From Nezara viridula (taxonomy: Eukaryota; Arthropoda; Insecta; Hemiptera; Pentatomidae), in NCBI GenBank assembly GCA_928085145.1, contig OV725083.1, positions 39,803,728 to 39,867,727 of the forward strand: 64,000 nucleotides of DNA. Direction: 5' to 3'. The translations under genes were made by a program, and so were the position numbers. The notes beneath the pieces are model-generated. The model was not told where the DNA came from. It searched no databases and saw nothing but the letters and a program-made list of their open reading frames with translations. This document shows, in pieces, positions 55,301 to 64,000 of this stretch (positions are counted from its first letter, which is position 1; every line of letters starts with the position of its first letter).

Positions 55301-56070
55301 AAATTTCATTAAATAAAATAAAATAAACCTTTATGAAAAATTTATAATAAGAATTTTTCTTAAGGGTCTGTGCATTTTTTAAAAATTAAGTTAATTAATT
55401 GTCTATTAAATAAATAATTTAACAGTCAATAAATTTATATATTTGGCGTAGGAGGATGTATTATGCCCGTTGAGGATGTTACGTACAAACCAGTTAGATA
55501 GCTGTCAGACGCAGACACTGTCAAGCACCATTCTAAGCTGACAACCGAATTCCCTCCCTGTCTTACCCCCATGGTCAACCACTATATAGTCAACCCCAGG
55601 TTCCATTATCAACCTCAGTCTATATTGCCCTATCAACCTTTCCATCAACGTCGTTGTTTAAATACGCGTTGTTATGTAACATACGAACCCCTCGTGCGCT
55701 TGCGTGTGAGTGATACCTCAATAACACAGCGTGATGACTATTCCGCTTATCCATTACGTCACTTTTGTCCACGACAGTAAAATGAGTCGCATATTTTCAG
55801 AGTGGACCTTAATCGATTTCTATGGAAATTTTGATAACTATCGATTCTCTTATAAAACACCCGATGATTACGAAGGTGGAATTATTTTTTTTTACCTAAA
55901 TATTTTAAAAAAAGTTATATTAAAAATAATTGATCCTCCCTCCCCCCTTTATATTTACCTACCTTTTGCTGAAAAAAGGACAACTGGAAAATCCTCCCTC
56001 GACCCTTTCACTTACCTACCAAATGTGTCAGTACTTGAAAGCCTTCAGTGCTCGAACCAGGGTTGACCGT
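55301..56070. other. Unassigned DNA
   Basis: Bases 55480-55790 are GC-richer, with overlapping short frames (55571-55780, 55731-56066) lacking recognisable domains. Confidence 0.35.
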
Positions 56071-56077
56071 TGCATTA

Positions 56078-56600
56078 TAAAGGAAGAAGATGGTCCGGGG
56101 TGGCGGTCATAAATAGGCTGAATAGTGGTAAAACTATTTTTATTATAAGCCAACGTTTCGACCCGACTTTGCAGGTCTTCTTCAGGGCTAGAACGGACGA
56201 GATACAAAAAGATAGAGAATTGTGGAAGTTACATAATATTCGGACAAAAAATTATAAACAATGTGAATAAGCTTATTAGAAATCTAAACAGTAAGTACAT
56301 TATAAAATATAAACAGAGTAAGCTAAGTAACAAGATCCTAAACTGAAGTAAATAGATGGTAACAATTGTTGTAGTGTAATATATAATATATGCAAATGTG
56401 AATATACTTCTACAGAAGAGATTGAAAGAAAAGGAAAAAGGATATAATAGACGTAAAGGAATGTGGAGAAAGAAAAGAAAAAGAAAACCAAAAAATAAAT
56501 AAATAAGTAAATAAAATTAAAAGAATAAAAATCGAGACTTACAGGTGTGTTCAACTAGGAGTTTAACTTAGAACTGGAAAGGCAGGACAAGGGTAGGTAT
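56078..56600 (-). mobile_element. Penelope-like ribozyme element, longest single copy
   Basis: The outer end GATGGTCCGGGGTGGCGGTC, then AATAGTGGTAAAACTATTTT and the ribozyme core. Beyond it lie about 370 bases of A-rich sequence to GTGTTCAACTAGGAGTTTAA, where the 31.9-kb copy also resumes. No reverse transcriptase or GIY-YIG nuclease is encoded, so it is non-autonomous or decayed. Confidence 0.6.
56148..56189 (-). ncRNA. Minimal hammerhead ribozyme core, copy 6
   Basis: Minus strand: AGCC, CTGAAGA, A, GACCTG-CAAAGT-CGGGTC, GAAAC, GTT, GGCT. Stem I AGCC/GGCT has four pairs, the best in the window. Position 7 is A and the cleavage base T, both tolerated by the consensus. Stem III is again ACGT only. 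Confidence 0.65.
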
Positions 56601-56609
56601 ATCCGTATA

Positions 56610-56925
56610 ATTATAATCCATATTTTGTCACAAATAAAACCATTCATAAAGACGTTAATGTTCCATATGTCGCTGATTTAGCCGGAGCCAGATCCCTATC
56701 CTTCCATGATAAACTCCAGTCGCATTCGAATCCACTTGTTTCCAGCCTGGCTTCTGAAAAGAAGATGGCCTCGTGATCTTCTCACCTAGAATTAAATAGG
56801 GAGTGCTACCACTGGGCAGTATCTTTTCAATTATTTTCCTGTCATTATTTCCTAATGTGTGCATTTTTACTAGTTGTGTTGTTTATACAGTTGTAAATTT
56901 GATTAAATAAATAAAATTTAAAAAA
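56610..56925 (+). pseudogene. Jockey LINE tail with internal deletion
   Basis: Encodes FVTNKTIHKDVNVPYVADLA, then RSLSFHDKLQSHSNPLVSSL with a jump from SSLAS directly to EKKMAS, losing the SIPDNPPRRL part. The 3' UTR runs AGTGCTACCACTGGGCAGTA to ATACAGTTGTAAATTTGATT and an A-rich tail. Confidence 0.75.
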
Positions 56926-57119
56926 GTATTTTGTGTAATATCTTTCTCTTATTTAGCATATTTATGATTTTTAGTTGGATATTGCATAATTTTTTATCAT
57001 TCGTTTGTTTCTCTCATCAGCTGATTGTACTACTGTATTGTACTAATTGTACCTTCCCTTACATTCCTTTCAGTATTCGATTGGATTTCATGGTGTTATG
57101 TTCAATTCGCTGTTCTCTT

Positions 57120-57245
57120 CTGTCCTGATGAGCAACTTCTATCCAGAACTGGCGAAACGTTTACGGATTTTTTTTCTTTGCCTACATTTTGAAGACCTAA
57201 GGTCGTATGATTTGGAATTTTTCCAATTAAAACCTAAAATTAAAA
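57120..57245 (+). repeat. Penelope-like tail relic with near-canonical hammerhead outline
   Basis: CTGATGA (57125-57131) is followed without a spacer by GCAACTTC-TATCCA-GAACTGGC, an eight-position stem II with two mismatches, then GAAACGTT. Stem I does not pair. The tail then reads TCGTATGATTTGGAATTTTT, as at 45.58 kb. The boxes are intact but folding looks compromised. Confidence 0.5.
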
Positions 57246-57960
57246 AAAAAAAAGCGTTAAATCTGTTTTTTAAATTTTTTAAAAACTTATTTGTTGGATA
57301 TTTTTGTGTTTTATTTGTTTATTATTTATTAGTTTCCAGCAGAACCACTAAATTACGCTAGTTCAACTATACTGATTATTAAATAGTCGAATCGTTTTAA
57401 AATAATTGATTCAGTAATTTATTTGGAGTGTAAAAATTCAATTTAATCCAAATGGAATAAATGTATTAGGTACCGTTTTTTTTTTATGAGACTCTTCTCT
57501 CTCTCGGCAGTGTTGCTATCGGATAAAATAAGATTATGAGATATATTTTCTTTCTTAGGAAAAAAAAAAGGGGGGGGGTTACATCAAACCAATTTGAGGG
57601 GTCGGGCTTCAGGGAAAAATCTGGCCGCAACCCTTATCGAACACAGGGCCCCTTCAACGTTTTTACCCACTTTTCTTTTTTTCATTACAGCTCGGGAGAA
57701 AAAGATTTAAAATTCTATTTAAAAATTTATTAGATCTGTCGTTGTCTTTAAAATTGAATCAAATAAGTATTTTAAAAAATAGTTTTCACTTTTTTTTTTT
57801 TTTTTTTTTTTTTTTTTCCTTTGTATATTTTTTTATTAATCGAAGGTAAATACGTACGTTATTCTGGTAGAAATAAATTAATAAATATATACGTATTATT
57901 GGTACATAAAATAATTTTAAAACGTCAGAAACTAATTAAAACCTTTTCAAAATGGTTCTA
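57246..57960. other. Unassigned AT-rich DNA with homopolymers
   Basis: Poly-T of about 37 bases at 57790-57827 and a G-run at 57570-57578. No recognised gene. Confidence 0.4.
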
Positions 57961-57964
57961 AAAT

Positions 57965-58236
57965 ATCGAGATATTAAAAGAGAGTACACAGTATTACACT
58001 ATTTTAAACAAATTAATAATTCATAAGAATTTTTATATTTTATAAATTATAAATAAATACAATTATTTTAGATCTTAGAGGAGTACCTCTGTCAACTCTT
58101 ATTAATTGTATAACTGAAATTTACAATTATTCTGTTATTCAGATTGCATTATTTTTTTGATATAGTCTAAACAGGAAAATAATTAAATTTCAAGTCTTAT
58201 ACCAGCATTTTATTTTGTTGTGATTGAAAAATAAAA
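57965..58236 (+). repeat. Tandem repeat unit 1 (family Q)
   Basis: Contains AGTATTACACTATTTTAAAC, GTACCTCTGTCAACTC and CCAGCATTTTATTTTGTTGT. The unit ends where the RTE-like LINE begins, so the LINE lies within or at the edge of the array. Confidence 0.65.
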
Positions 58237-58770
58237 TTGAAAAATTCTTGTTATTTTTCTGTGACAAACCTACATAGCTCGCGCCTCTTGTCCCGCAACT
58301 TAAAAATTAGAATCTATAAAACTATTGTCTTGCCTACAGTTCTTGATGGTTGCGAAACCTGGCCGCTTACATTAAGGGATGAGCAACGTCTTAAGGTTTT
58401 TGAAAATAAAGTATTGCGTAGAATATTCGGACCGAAGAAGGATGAATTAACTTGATTAAATTCAGACGGTTACACAAAGCCGAATTGCGTGAACTATATC
58501 CGGGTAATATAATTGAGGTGATTTCATCCCAGCGAATCAAATGGCCTTGTAAAATTGTTGGTCTTAGTAATGAAAGAATTCCTAAAAGATTAATATTTGC
58601 TGTACCGACTGGTAAACGTCCGATGGGTAGACCGAAGCGAAAGTGGGAAGATTGCATCAAATCCGATCTGAAGGGACTAGGTTTGGACGGCGAACGGTGG
58701 AGGGAGGTAATAAGCGATTAGTGGTGTCGGCATAGAACCTCCGGGTTCGCTAAGCCTTTTATTATTATTA
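58237..58770 (+). pseudogene. RTE-like LINE ORF2 C-terminus, two frames
   Basis: Frame one (58237-58455) reads ...LKIRIYKTIVLPTVLDGCET, then WPLTLRDEQRLKVFENKVLR and RIFGPKKDE: the conserved post-palm Y-G-x-E-x-W-x-L region of arthropod LINE polymerases. After stops at about 58453 the reading shifts and resumes (58470-58721): RRLHKAELRELYPGNIIEVI, IPKRLIFAVPTGKRPMGRPK, RKWEDCIKSDLKGLGLDGER. It then ends with GAACCTCCGGGTTCGCTAAG and a TTATTA tail. RT catalytic motifs are absent. This is the best copy of the family in the window; a small deletion around 58456 probably separates the frames. Confidence 0.85.
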
Positions 58771-59000
58771 TTACTTATAAATAAATAAAATTGTTTTAGA
58801 TATCAGGGGGAGGGGTACCTCTGTCAACTCCTAGTTTATTGTATAACTGCTATTTACAATTATTTTTTTGTTCAGCTTGTATTATTATTTTTTTGTAATA
58901 TCGTGTAAACAGGAAAATAATTAAATTTTCAAGTCTTTATCCCAGCATTTTATTTTGTTGTGATTGAAAAATAAAATACGACAGTCGCTAAAAACACTTT
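58771..59000 (+). repeat. Tandem repeat unit 2 (family Q)
   Basis: TAAATAAATAAAATTGTTTT, GGGTACCTCTGTCAACTCCT, AAACAGGAAAATAATTAAAT, CCCAGCATTTTATTTTGTTG. About 315 bases separate its GATATCAGGGGG from the equivalent point in unit 3. Confidence 0.7.
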
Positions 59001-59320
59001 ATTAAATAGAGAGTAATTAAGAGAATACATTGTATTACATTATTTTAAGCAAATTAATAATTTATAATAATTTTTATATTTTACAAATTATAAATAAATA
59101 AAATTATTTTAGATATTAGGGGGTACCTTTGTCAACTCCTATTTTACAGTTTATACAACTGTTCATTTAATTGCACTATTTTTGCTCTGCTTGTGTAACT
59201 GCAATTTACAATTATTCTTTCTTTCAGATTATATATATTTTTTTAATATAGTGTAAACAAGAAAATAACTAAATTTCCTGTCTTTATCCCAGCATTTTAT
59301 TTAATAGAGAGATTTTAATT
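59001..59320 (+). repeat. Tandem repeat unit 3 (family Q)
   Basis: TACATTGTATTACATTATTT, GGGGGTACCTTTGTCAACTC, AAACAAGAAAATAACTAAAT and TTTATCCCAGCATTTTATTT. It has an extra ~45 bases after the AACTC block compared with unit 2. Confidence 0.7.
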
Positions 59321-59452
59321 TTGTATTATAATAATATATTTAATTTCCAATTTTTCTTATCAGCTCATTACAAATTATATAATGAGCCGAAGTTATTGAA
59401 GTTATGATAAATTTTATATATAAATAAAAAAAATAAAATAAAAATTTTATTA

Positions 59453-59891
59453 GTAGAAAAAAGCCTTTTTATTCTCGATAGAAATAATTTTATTTTAATT
59501 TTTAAAGTGCTCTCGACCAATCACCGCTGGCTTTAGTACCAGTGACGCGGTTGGGAGAGTAGCGCAGGGTTCTCCTGGAGTTCCCTCGCCTGATTGTATA
59601 TAGGTATGCATGTGTTTTTTTTGTTTTTTTTCTTAGTTTTAATTTTCTTATTTTTTAGGTTATTTTATTTTATTGTCTATTGTATATACTTTTGATTATT
59701 ATTTTGTTCTATTTATTTTATTTTTTTGTACATATGGTGTGAATGTCATCCTACCTCACTATAACCAATGTCCAACAGACAGATTGTTATAATACTCGAT
59801 AAAAAAAAAAAAAAATTTCAAGTTTTCGCCACTTCAGGGTTAATCTGAAATAAAGTTATTTTTTATCGACACTAAAAATTCTTATTTCTAC
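59453..59891. mobile_element. Family P TIR element with nested insertion
   Basis: Ends GTAGAAAAAAGCCTTTTTAT and TTTTTATCGACACTAAAAAT match those of 24151-24391. The interior is split at about 59505 by a GC-richer segment that ends in a poly-A run. Confidence 0.6.
59505..59815 (+). mobile_element. Poly-A-tailed retroposon nested in family P
   Basis: Starts AGTGCTCTCGACCAATCACC, with GACGCGGTTGGGAGAGTAGC and GGTTCTCCTGGAGTTCCC in its GC-rich head, and ends with about 14 A's at 59801-59814. The compact GC head plus AT body plus poly-A looks like a SINE or a short LINE tail. I could not assign pol III boxes with confidence. Confidence 0.45.
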
Positions 59892-59899
59892 TAATACGT

Positions 59900-60930
59900 G
59901 ATATAGTCTCTTTCTCAAGATCCTCTTTTATAAATATTGTATTAAAGTTTTGTTTATTATGATAACAATTTAGAAAATATTATAACTAAATGTCCCGTCA
60001 AATTAACATAAAATGTTGGATCACAATAACTATTGGATACGTTCCAATATCAGTTCTGCGTTATAAGTTGCCCATATTTTTTTTTTTTTAATTGTTTCAA
60101 TAATTATCGAGAACAGATTATGATACAATTTTCGAAACTTTAAATGTGGATTTTATAATATAAGATCTTATGTTTATATAATTTTTCCGTTACCCGTTGT
60201 AAAGAAAATGAGTTTAATATAGATATTCATTCACAAATGCTGTGTGCCAGAGTCTATTTTTACTGAATGGCTTGTTACGCAATGCTTTTTTTTTTTTCTG
60301 CTGGATCAGATTCAGATTTTGAATGAGTAATGGCGTGTATTTATATTTTAATTTGTCCTGGCGTCCATCAATGTAATTGATTGATGGCTTACGTCCCTCA
60401 AGGACTCGCGTTCAGCTGTTATATATGTATTGCATGTTGTTATGTGAATAACCTTTCGAATTGTTCTCGTTGCAATTAAATTGTTTATTGTTTGTATAGT
60501 TTTATCTGTTTTAAACCGTGTACGCCCAGATATATATATATATATATATATATTTCAACGTCATGCTCAACACAGTCGCGTGTCATATTGAGATTTCATA
60601 CCGTGACATCGTGGCGTTGGAACGTGACGGAGCTTTCGTCTGGTCGGAATTCAAGCGTTGCATTAGAGGAATGTTGCAGGCTGGCGTTACGCAACTTCTT
60701 ATCTTGTTTTAAAAGAGCTGTGGAGTCTCAACTTCTTTATCAGTTTATGGTTTGAAGCTGTGGCGCTGGAGTTCTTTTCAACTTGTTTCCTTCTTCTTTT
60801 TAAACTTGTAAAATCAGAAAATTGTGCGTTTTTTGTAATTATAGAATGGAAGAGAAAATCAACTTTAATCCTGGACAAAGTCCCTCAACAATAACAATAT
60901 TGTTCATTGTTCAATATCAAATCTGGAAAA
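59900..60930. other. Unassigned DNA with (TA)n and GC-richer block
   Basis: (TA)n at about 60531-60552. Bases 60555-60720 are GC-richer with overlapping frames that lack recognisable domains. Bases 60855-60905 are a diverged family F end (TTTAATCCTGGACAAAGTCC). Confidence 0.4.
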
Positions 60931-60934
60931 AAAT

Positions 60935-61590
60935 GGAAAAAGCTTTATTATTTGTAATACTAAACCATTGTAATCGAACAAAAATTCAAAAACTGAACTC
61001 CCTCTCAAATTTTGAGGTTTCACGTTTCAGAATAGAATTCGAAAAACGAATAAACAATTATTTTGATTTTTTTTTTAAATCAGGGGTCACCTGAGGATGA
61101 TCCTCCTTCATCGACAATTCTATCCGCCTTTTACTTTCAAAATGGCGACCGAAAAATCTGCGTTGCTAAAGACTGTAGAGCCTAAACGAATATGCCGATT
61201 TCAATGAAACTTGGATAATTCTTCTTCTTGATGCCCTTTAAATTTATCTATATAACATACTTCAACGAAAAGAAGCTGGAAAAAAAGTTACGAGAAATGG
61301 TAAAAAAAAAAAATCGTTAAAATCGAACAATTAGGAACAAAGATATGGTCGCTAGATGTTTTTAATGTTCTACTGCAAATCCTTTGTTTCTGATTTTGAT
61401 TTTTGAATGTGTTACTGAATTAATGTTTTTTTTTTTTATTTATTTTTTTTAGCAAATTGCTAATGATGAAAAGTTAGGCAAATAATTGGAGTTAACTTTT
61501 TATTTCTTTTAATTTGTCACTAGAAAGGTTACTTTAGATGTATAATTGTTGGAAAATAATAAACCATTGTGAATTAATTTGCAGCGTTTT
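60935..61590 (+). repeat. Family A interspersed repeat, near full length
   Basis: Starts near AATACTAAACCATTGTAATC and ends AATAATAAACCATTGTGAAT, TTGCAGCG. A deletion removes the CCGTCCGCCGTCC block (the sequence jumps from CGAATAAACAATTATTTTGA to AAATCAGGGGTCACC). Confidence 0.75.
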
Positions 61591-62101
61591 TTATTTATTT
61601 TTTAAGGAACTTTTTACTATTTTTTAAGAGACTTTTATCATAAATCTGAAACTTTGTTTCAAAAAAGTTCCTTAAAAATTTTATTTTAACAACTAATTTT
61701 CTTAATTAGTTTCACAGAAATACTTAGAATTAGACTTTTCAAAAAAAATACCATATAAGTTCCAAACCCTAAAAAATACCAAGACGTTTCTCTTTTATAA
61801 TGGTTGAGTTCCTAACAAACTTACTTATTAATATGTACATAAAAAGTACATTTTTATAATTATTTTATTTTATGTACTAATAAATTTAAAAAATCACGGA
61901 TAAAGACTGCTTGGATAGAGAGATTTTGGGGAAACATTTGGAAGAGGTTGGGGTTCTTGTGCGAAGGAGGGAGAAAATGGACTAAGGAAGAGCGAGAGGA
62001 ACAGTCCAGGACGATGATGGAATATTGGATAGGAGAGAGGAAGATATAAAGAAGAACAAGAAATGATACTGACGTGGTCCTTGCTGGCTGATTCGTGTCA
62101 A

Positions 62102-62200
<99 letters not shown>

Positions 62201-62455
62201 TTCATTAATCCTAATTATTTTAAAAAGAAACTAGTTAAATACATAAAATAGTAATAATTAATTGAATAATAAACTTAAAATTATTGCATTATAGGAATGT
62301 GACAATAAATAATATGACAAAATCTTATAGAGAATAAGATGATATAGTATGAGGATACTGGTAAGATTAGAAAAAAAAATTAAATTTTTTTTGTTTAAAA
62401 TTATATAAATAAATGCTGTATGGTTGTATAAAATTGTTAATAGCGATAATATTGT
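61591..62455. other. Unassigned DNA with long (TA)n
   Basis: Purine-rich stretch at 61910-62060. Poly-A at 62101-62118 passes into (TA)n to about 62205. The YIYIYI frame across it is an artefact. Confidence 0.45.
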
Positions 62456-62461
62456 AAATTC

Positions 62462-62575
62462 TAGTCTGAAGATGGAATATAAAAGTGGATCCCGAAACGT
62501 CATGATGTAGTGGAATGGAAATGATTTTGGGAGAATAAATACTGTAACAAACTTCTTACTTATATACCTGTAAAA
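62462..62575 (+). repeat. Possible Penelope-like tail relic
   Basis: CTGAAGATGGAATATAAAAG, then GGATCCCGAAACGTCATG keeps both boxes of the hammerhead core and the ACGT palindrome. Stem II has only about three pairs and stem I is not convincing. The AGAATAAATACTGTAACAAA that follows resembles a retroelement 3' end. Confidence 0.4.
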
Positions 62576-62579
62576 AATA

Positions 62580-63310
62580 TATCTTCTGGCTCAAAGTCAC
62601 GTAGTATTATCATAATTAAATAATTACGTCGTAATTAAAGTCGTCAATATTCTTTTCACATTGTATTCCGATTACTACAGAAATTTATTATTTACGATTT
62701 TTTTTTTTTCAGTGTATATTACAAATGTGTTGACTTTATTTGTCTTATTTATCGCATTCCTTCTATCGCGTGCTTTGCATTCAAGGGAATATTTTCCCGC
62801 CTCGTGTATAAATATACGGGAACGAACTGGAATAACCGTACGAAATGCGATAAACTGTGTGTGAGGAAGGGGGGGTAGACTCTTGAAGAGTTATTTCTGA
62901 ACATTTCTTTTGAAATCGGCAAATAAAAGGAAACGGAATATTCTTGAACAGTGGCCAAAGAAATGTTAAGAACCCCTGTTTGATTTCTGTCCAAGGCCTG
63001 ATTTTTTAAAAGATATTTTCCATATTAGCTTTTGAAATCGTGAAATGTCAAGATTTATCGAGAGGAAGGCTTGTTTTTTTTAGGTTCCTTTCTAATTTCT
63101 TAAAGTAATTTTGTATACATTTTTATTTTTTGAAAGGAATCCTCAAGTCTGTAAAACATCGATTATTTTTATATTCATAAACATTTCATTAGGTTTTTTC
63201 AACCATCTACATCAATTTATTTTAGTCATATTAATAATGATTTTCTAATATTAAAAACAAAAACTTGGTATAAGTGAAAATATCAACAAGGCCAGATTAA
63301 TAATATGAAA
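62580..63310. other. Unassigned DNA
   Basis: Overlapping frames at 62661-62864 (plus) and 62994-62749 (minus) show no domain. Nothing recognised. Confidence 0.35.
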
Positions 63311-63314
63311 TATA

Positions 63315-63530
63315 AATTATAAATAATAGCTCATTACAAAGAAGATGAAATGCTAAACATTCCCCTTTCTTACAGTATACAGATCCGATTTTTAGTATCT
63401 GAAATATTTTAATTCATATGTTCAACTAACCTTTTCATTCGGTTTTCAACACTATCTTTTCATTTTCGCATCTCTTAACACGACGTCGCGTTAAGAAACA
63501 ATTTTGAATTATCAACCTTCACGACGTCGC
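63315..63530 (+). repeat. Family M repeat
   Basis: ATAATAGCTCATTACAAAGA, TTCTTACAGTATACAGATCC, AACACGACGTCGCGTTAAG, and a second CACGACGTCGCGTTAATGC about 45 bases later. Relatives at 20.35 and 38.79 kb. The CpG-rich CGACGTCGCG is unusual in this AT-rich DNA. Confidence 0.55.
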
Positions 63531-63820
63531 GTTAATGCAACGAAATCTGACGGATCAATCTAATTCACCATCCACAAAAAAAGTTCAAAACGCACTTACA
63601 GAAGTTTTCATTAAAAAAAAATAATAATAAAAATAAAAAAAAATAATAATAAATAAATAAAAATAAAAAACCTGTACCACTACAACACATGGTGTCTTGA
63701 ACACACATGAAGGATGTTGTACTTAGTTAGGAAGTACTGGCTTACAGTATGCAGGCCCGAGATATTTTTATCAGAACAGGATCACGTTCAATCACCATGT
63801 TTTCTATCTTTAATTATGTA
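63531..63820. other. Unassigned DNA with AAT repeats and a family M end
   Basis: A run of AAAATAAT-type repeats at 63616-63670. GGCTTACAGTATGCAGGCCC at about 63739 is a further family M fragment. Confidence 0.4.
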
Positions 63821-63821
63821 A

Positions 63822-64000
63822 TAATAATGCTTTATTTATTCTGGGACGAGTCCCTTTAGAATAATACAGGAAGACAAAAATGTGGGGCAAGGAGCCGCAG
63901 AGATACATAAACAAAAATATAGTAATAGATAGATATAATTATTTTATAGTGGCTGGGTGTGCCCCGGGAGTCTCTCAACCTCAGGTTCGAAAAATGAAAA
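63822..64000 (-). repeat. Retroelement 3' end, family F (runs off the window)
   Basis: TTTATTCTGGGACGAGTCCC, TTTAGAATAATACAGG matches 30.41-30.46 kb. CAACCTCAGGTTCG near 63978 resembles the inverse of the RTE-like tail GAACCTTCGGGTTCG. Probably the minus-strand end of a related LINE that continues past the window. Confidence 0.45.

Noticed and set aside
55571..56112. Three overlapping plus-strand frames as a small gene cluster
   Set aside because: They overlap in different frames, have no shared domain, and the last ones run into the Penelope-like element at 56.08 kb.
58391..58660. Minus-strand 89-codon frame, also at 10157-10381
   Set aside because: Antisense shadow of the RTE-like LINE C-terminus; it recurs only because the LINE does.
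59510..59590. tRNA gene or tRNA-derived head in the GC-rich stretch
   Set aside because: I could not form a cloverleaf or match both pol III boxes convincingly, so only a generic retroposon call is made. No other tRNA-like GGTTCGAATCC context was seen in the window.

Overview
The window looks like intergenic or intronic DNA from a large, AT-rich arthropod genome, most likely an insect. A hemipteran is possible but unproven. The evidence is the decayed tail ends of Jockey-type, RTE-like and CR1/L2-like LINEs, a DUF4817-like (arthropod-typical) peptide, hAT-type MITEs with 8-bp target duplications, Penelope-like ribozyme repeats and many (TA)n tracts. I find no intact host gene, no rRNA, no recognisable tRNA and no CRISPR array. 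Nearly every long open frame is a shadow of a repeat, a microsatellite or AT-rich filler. The coding traces are all transposon remnants, mostly 5'-truncated and with stops or frameshifts.

Layout. 0-6.5 kb: a 775-bp family A repeat, a family C element with 14-bp inverted ends, a family D foldback, a small TIR element and the last ~60 codons of a LINE on the minus strand. 6.6-13 kb: a complete family D foldback (7.3 kb), a second family C copy, two RTE-like LINE pieces facing opposite ways (10.2-11.7 kb) and (TA)n tracts. 13-28 kb: more family D, a CR1/L2-like LINE (minus, 18.5-19.4 kb), a palindromic element (20.8-21.1 kb), a Jockey tail split by an inverted-repeat insertion (21.3-22.1 kb), another Jockey tail and a tandem pair of family C copies. 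28.9-32.4 kb: the most striking part, with two back-to-back inverted-repeat pairs in which every arm carries a hammerhead-ribozyme core, followed by a related single copy. 34-37 kb: hAT-like MITEs and a tandem array of two alternating unit types. 38-47 kb: family A, Jockey tails (best protein copy at 43.6-44.2 kb) and a hAT MITE nested in a Penelope-like tail. 48-50.5 kb: a three-copy segmental duplication that records the order of insertions. 50.5-64 kb: a DUF4817-like remnant, many Jockey tails, another full hammerhead core (56.15 kb), the best RTE-like LINE tail (58.2-58.75 kb) inside a three-copy tandem repeat, and further family A and Penelope-like relics.

Functionally nothing here acts as a pathway. 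The shared theme is transposon turnover. The best candidate for a noteworthy system is the set of six well-preserved minimal hammerhead cores (CTGANGA, stem II, GAAAC, then GTC or GTT) with a self-complementary ACGT in place of stem III. These are arranged as facing pairs or single copies, and at least seven decayed relatives lie elsewhere in the window. All calls are by eye, so family boundaries are approximate to about 10-20 bases unless exact termini are quoted.
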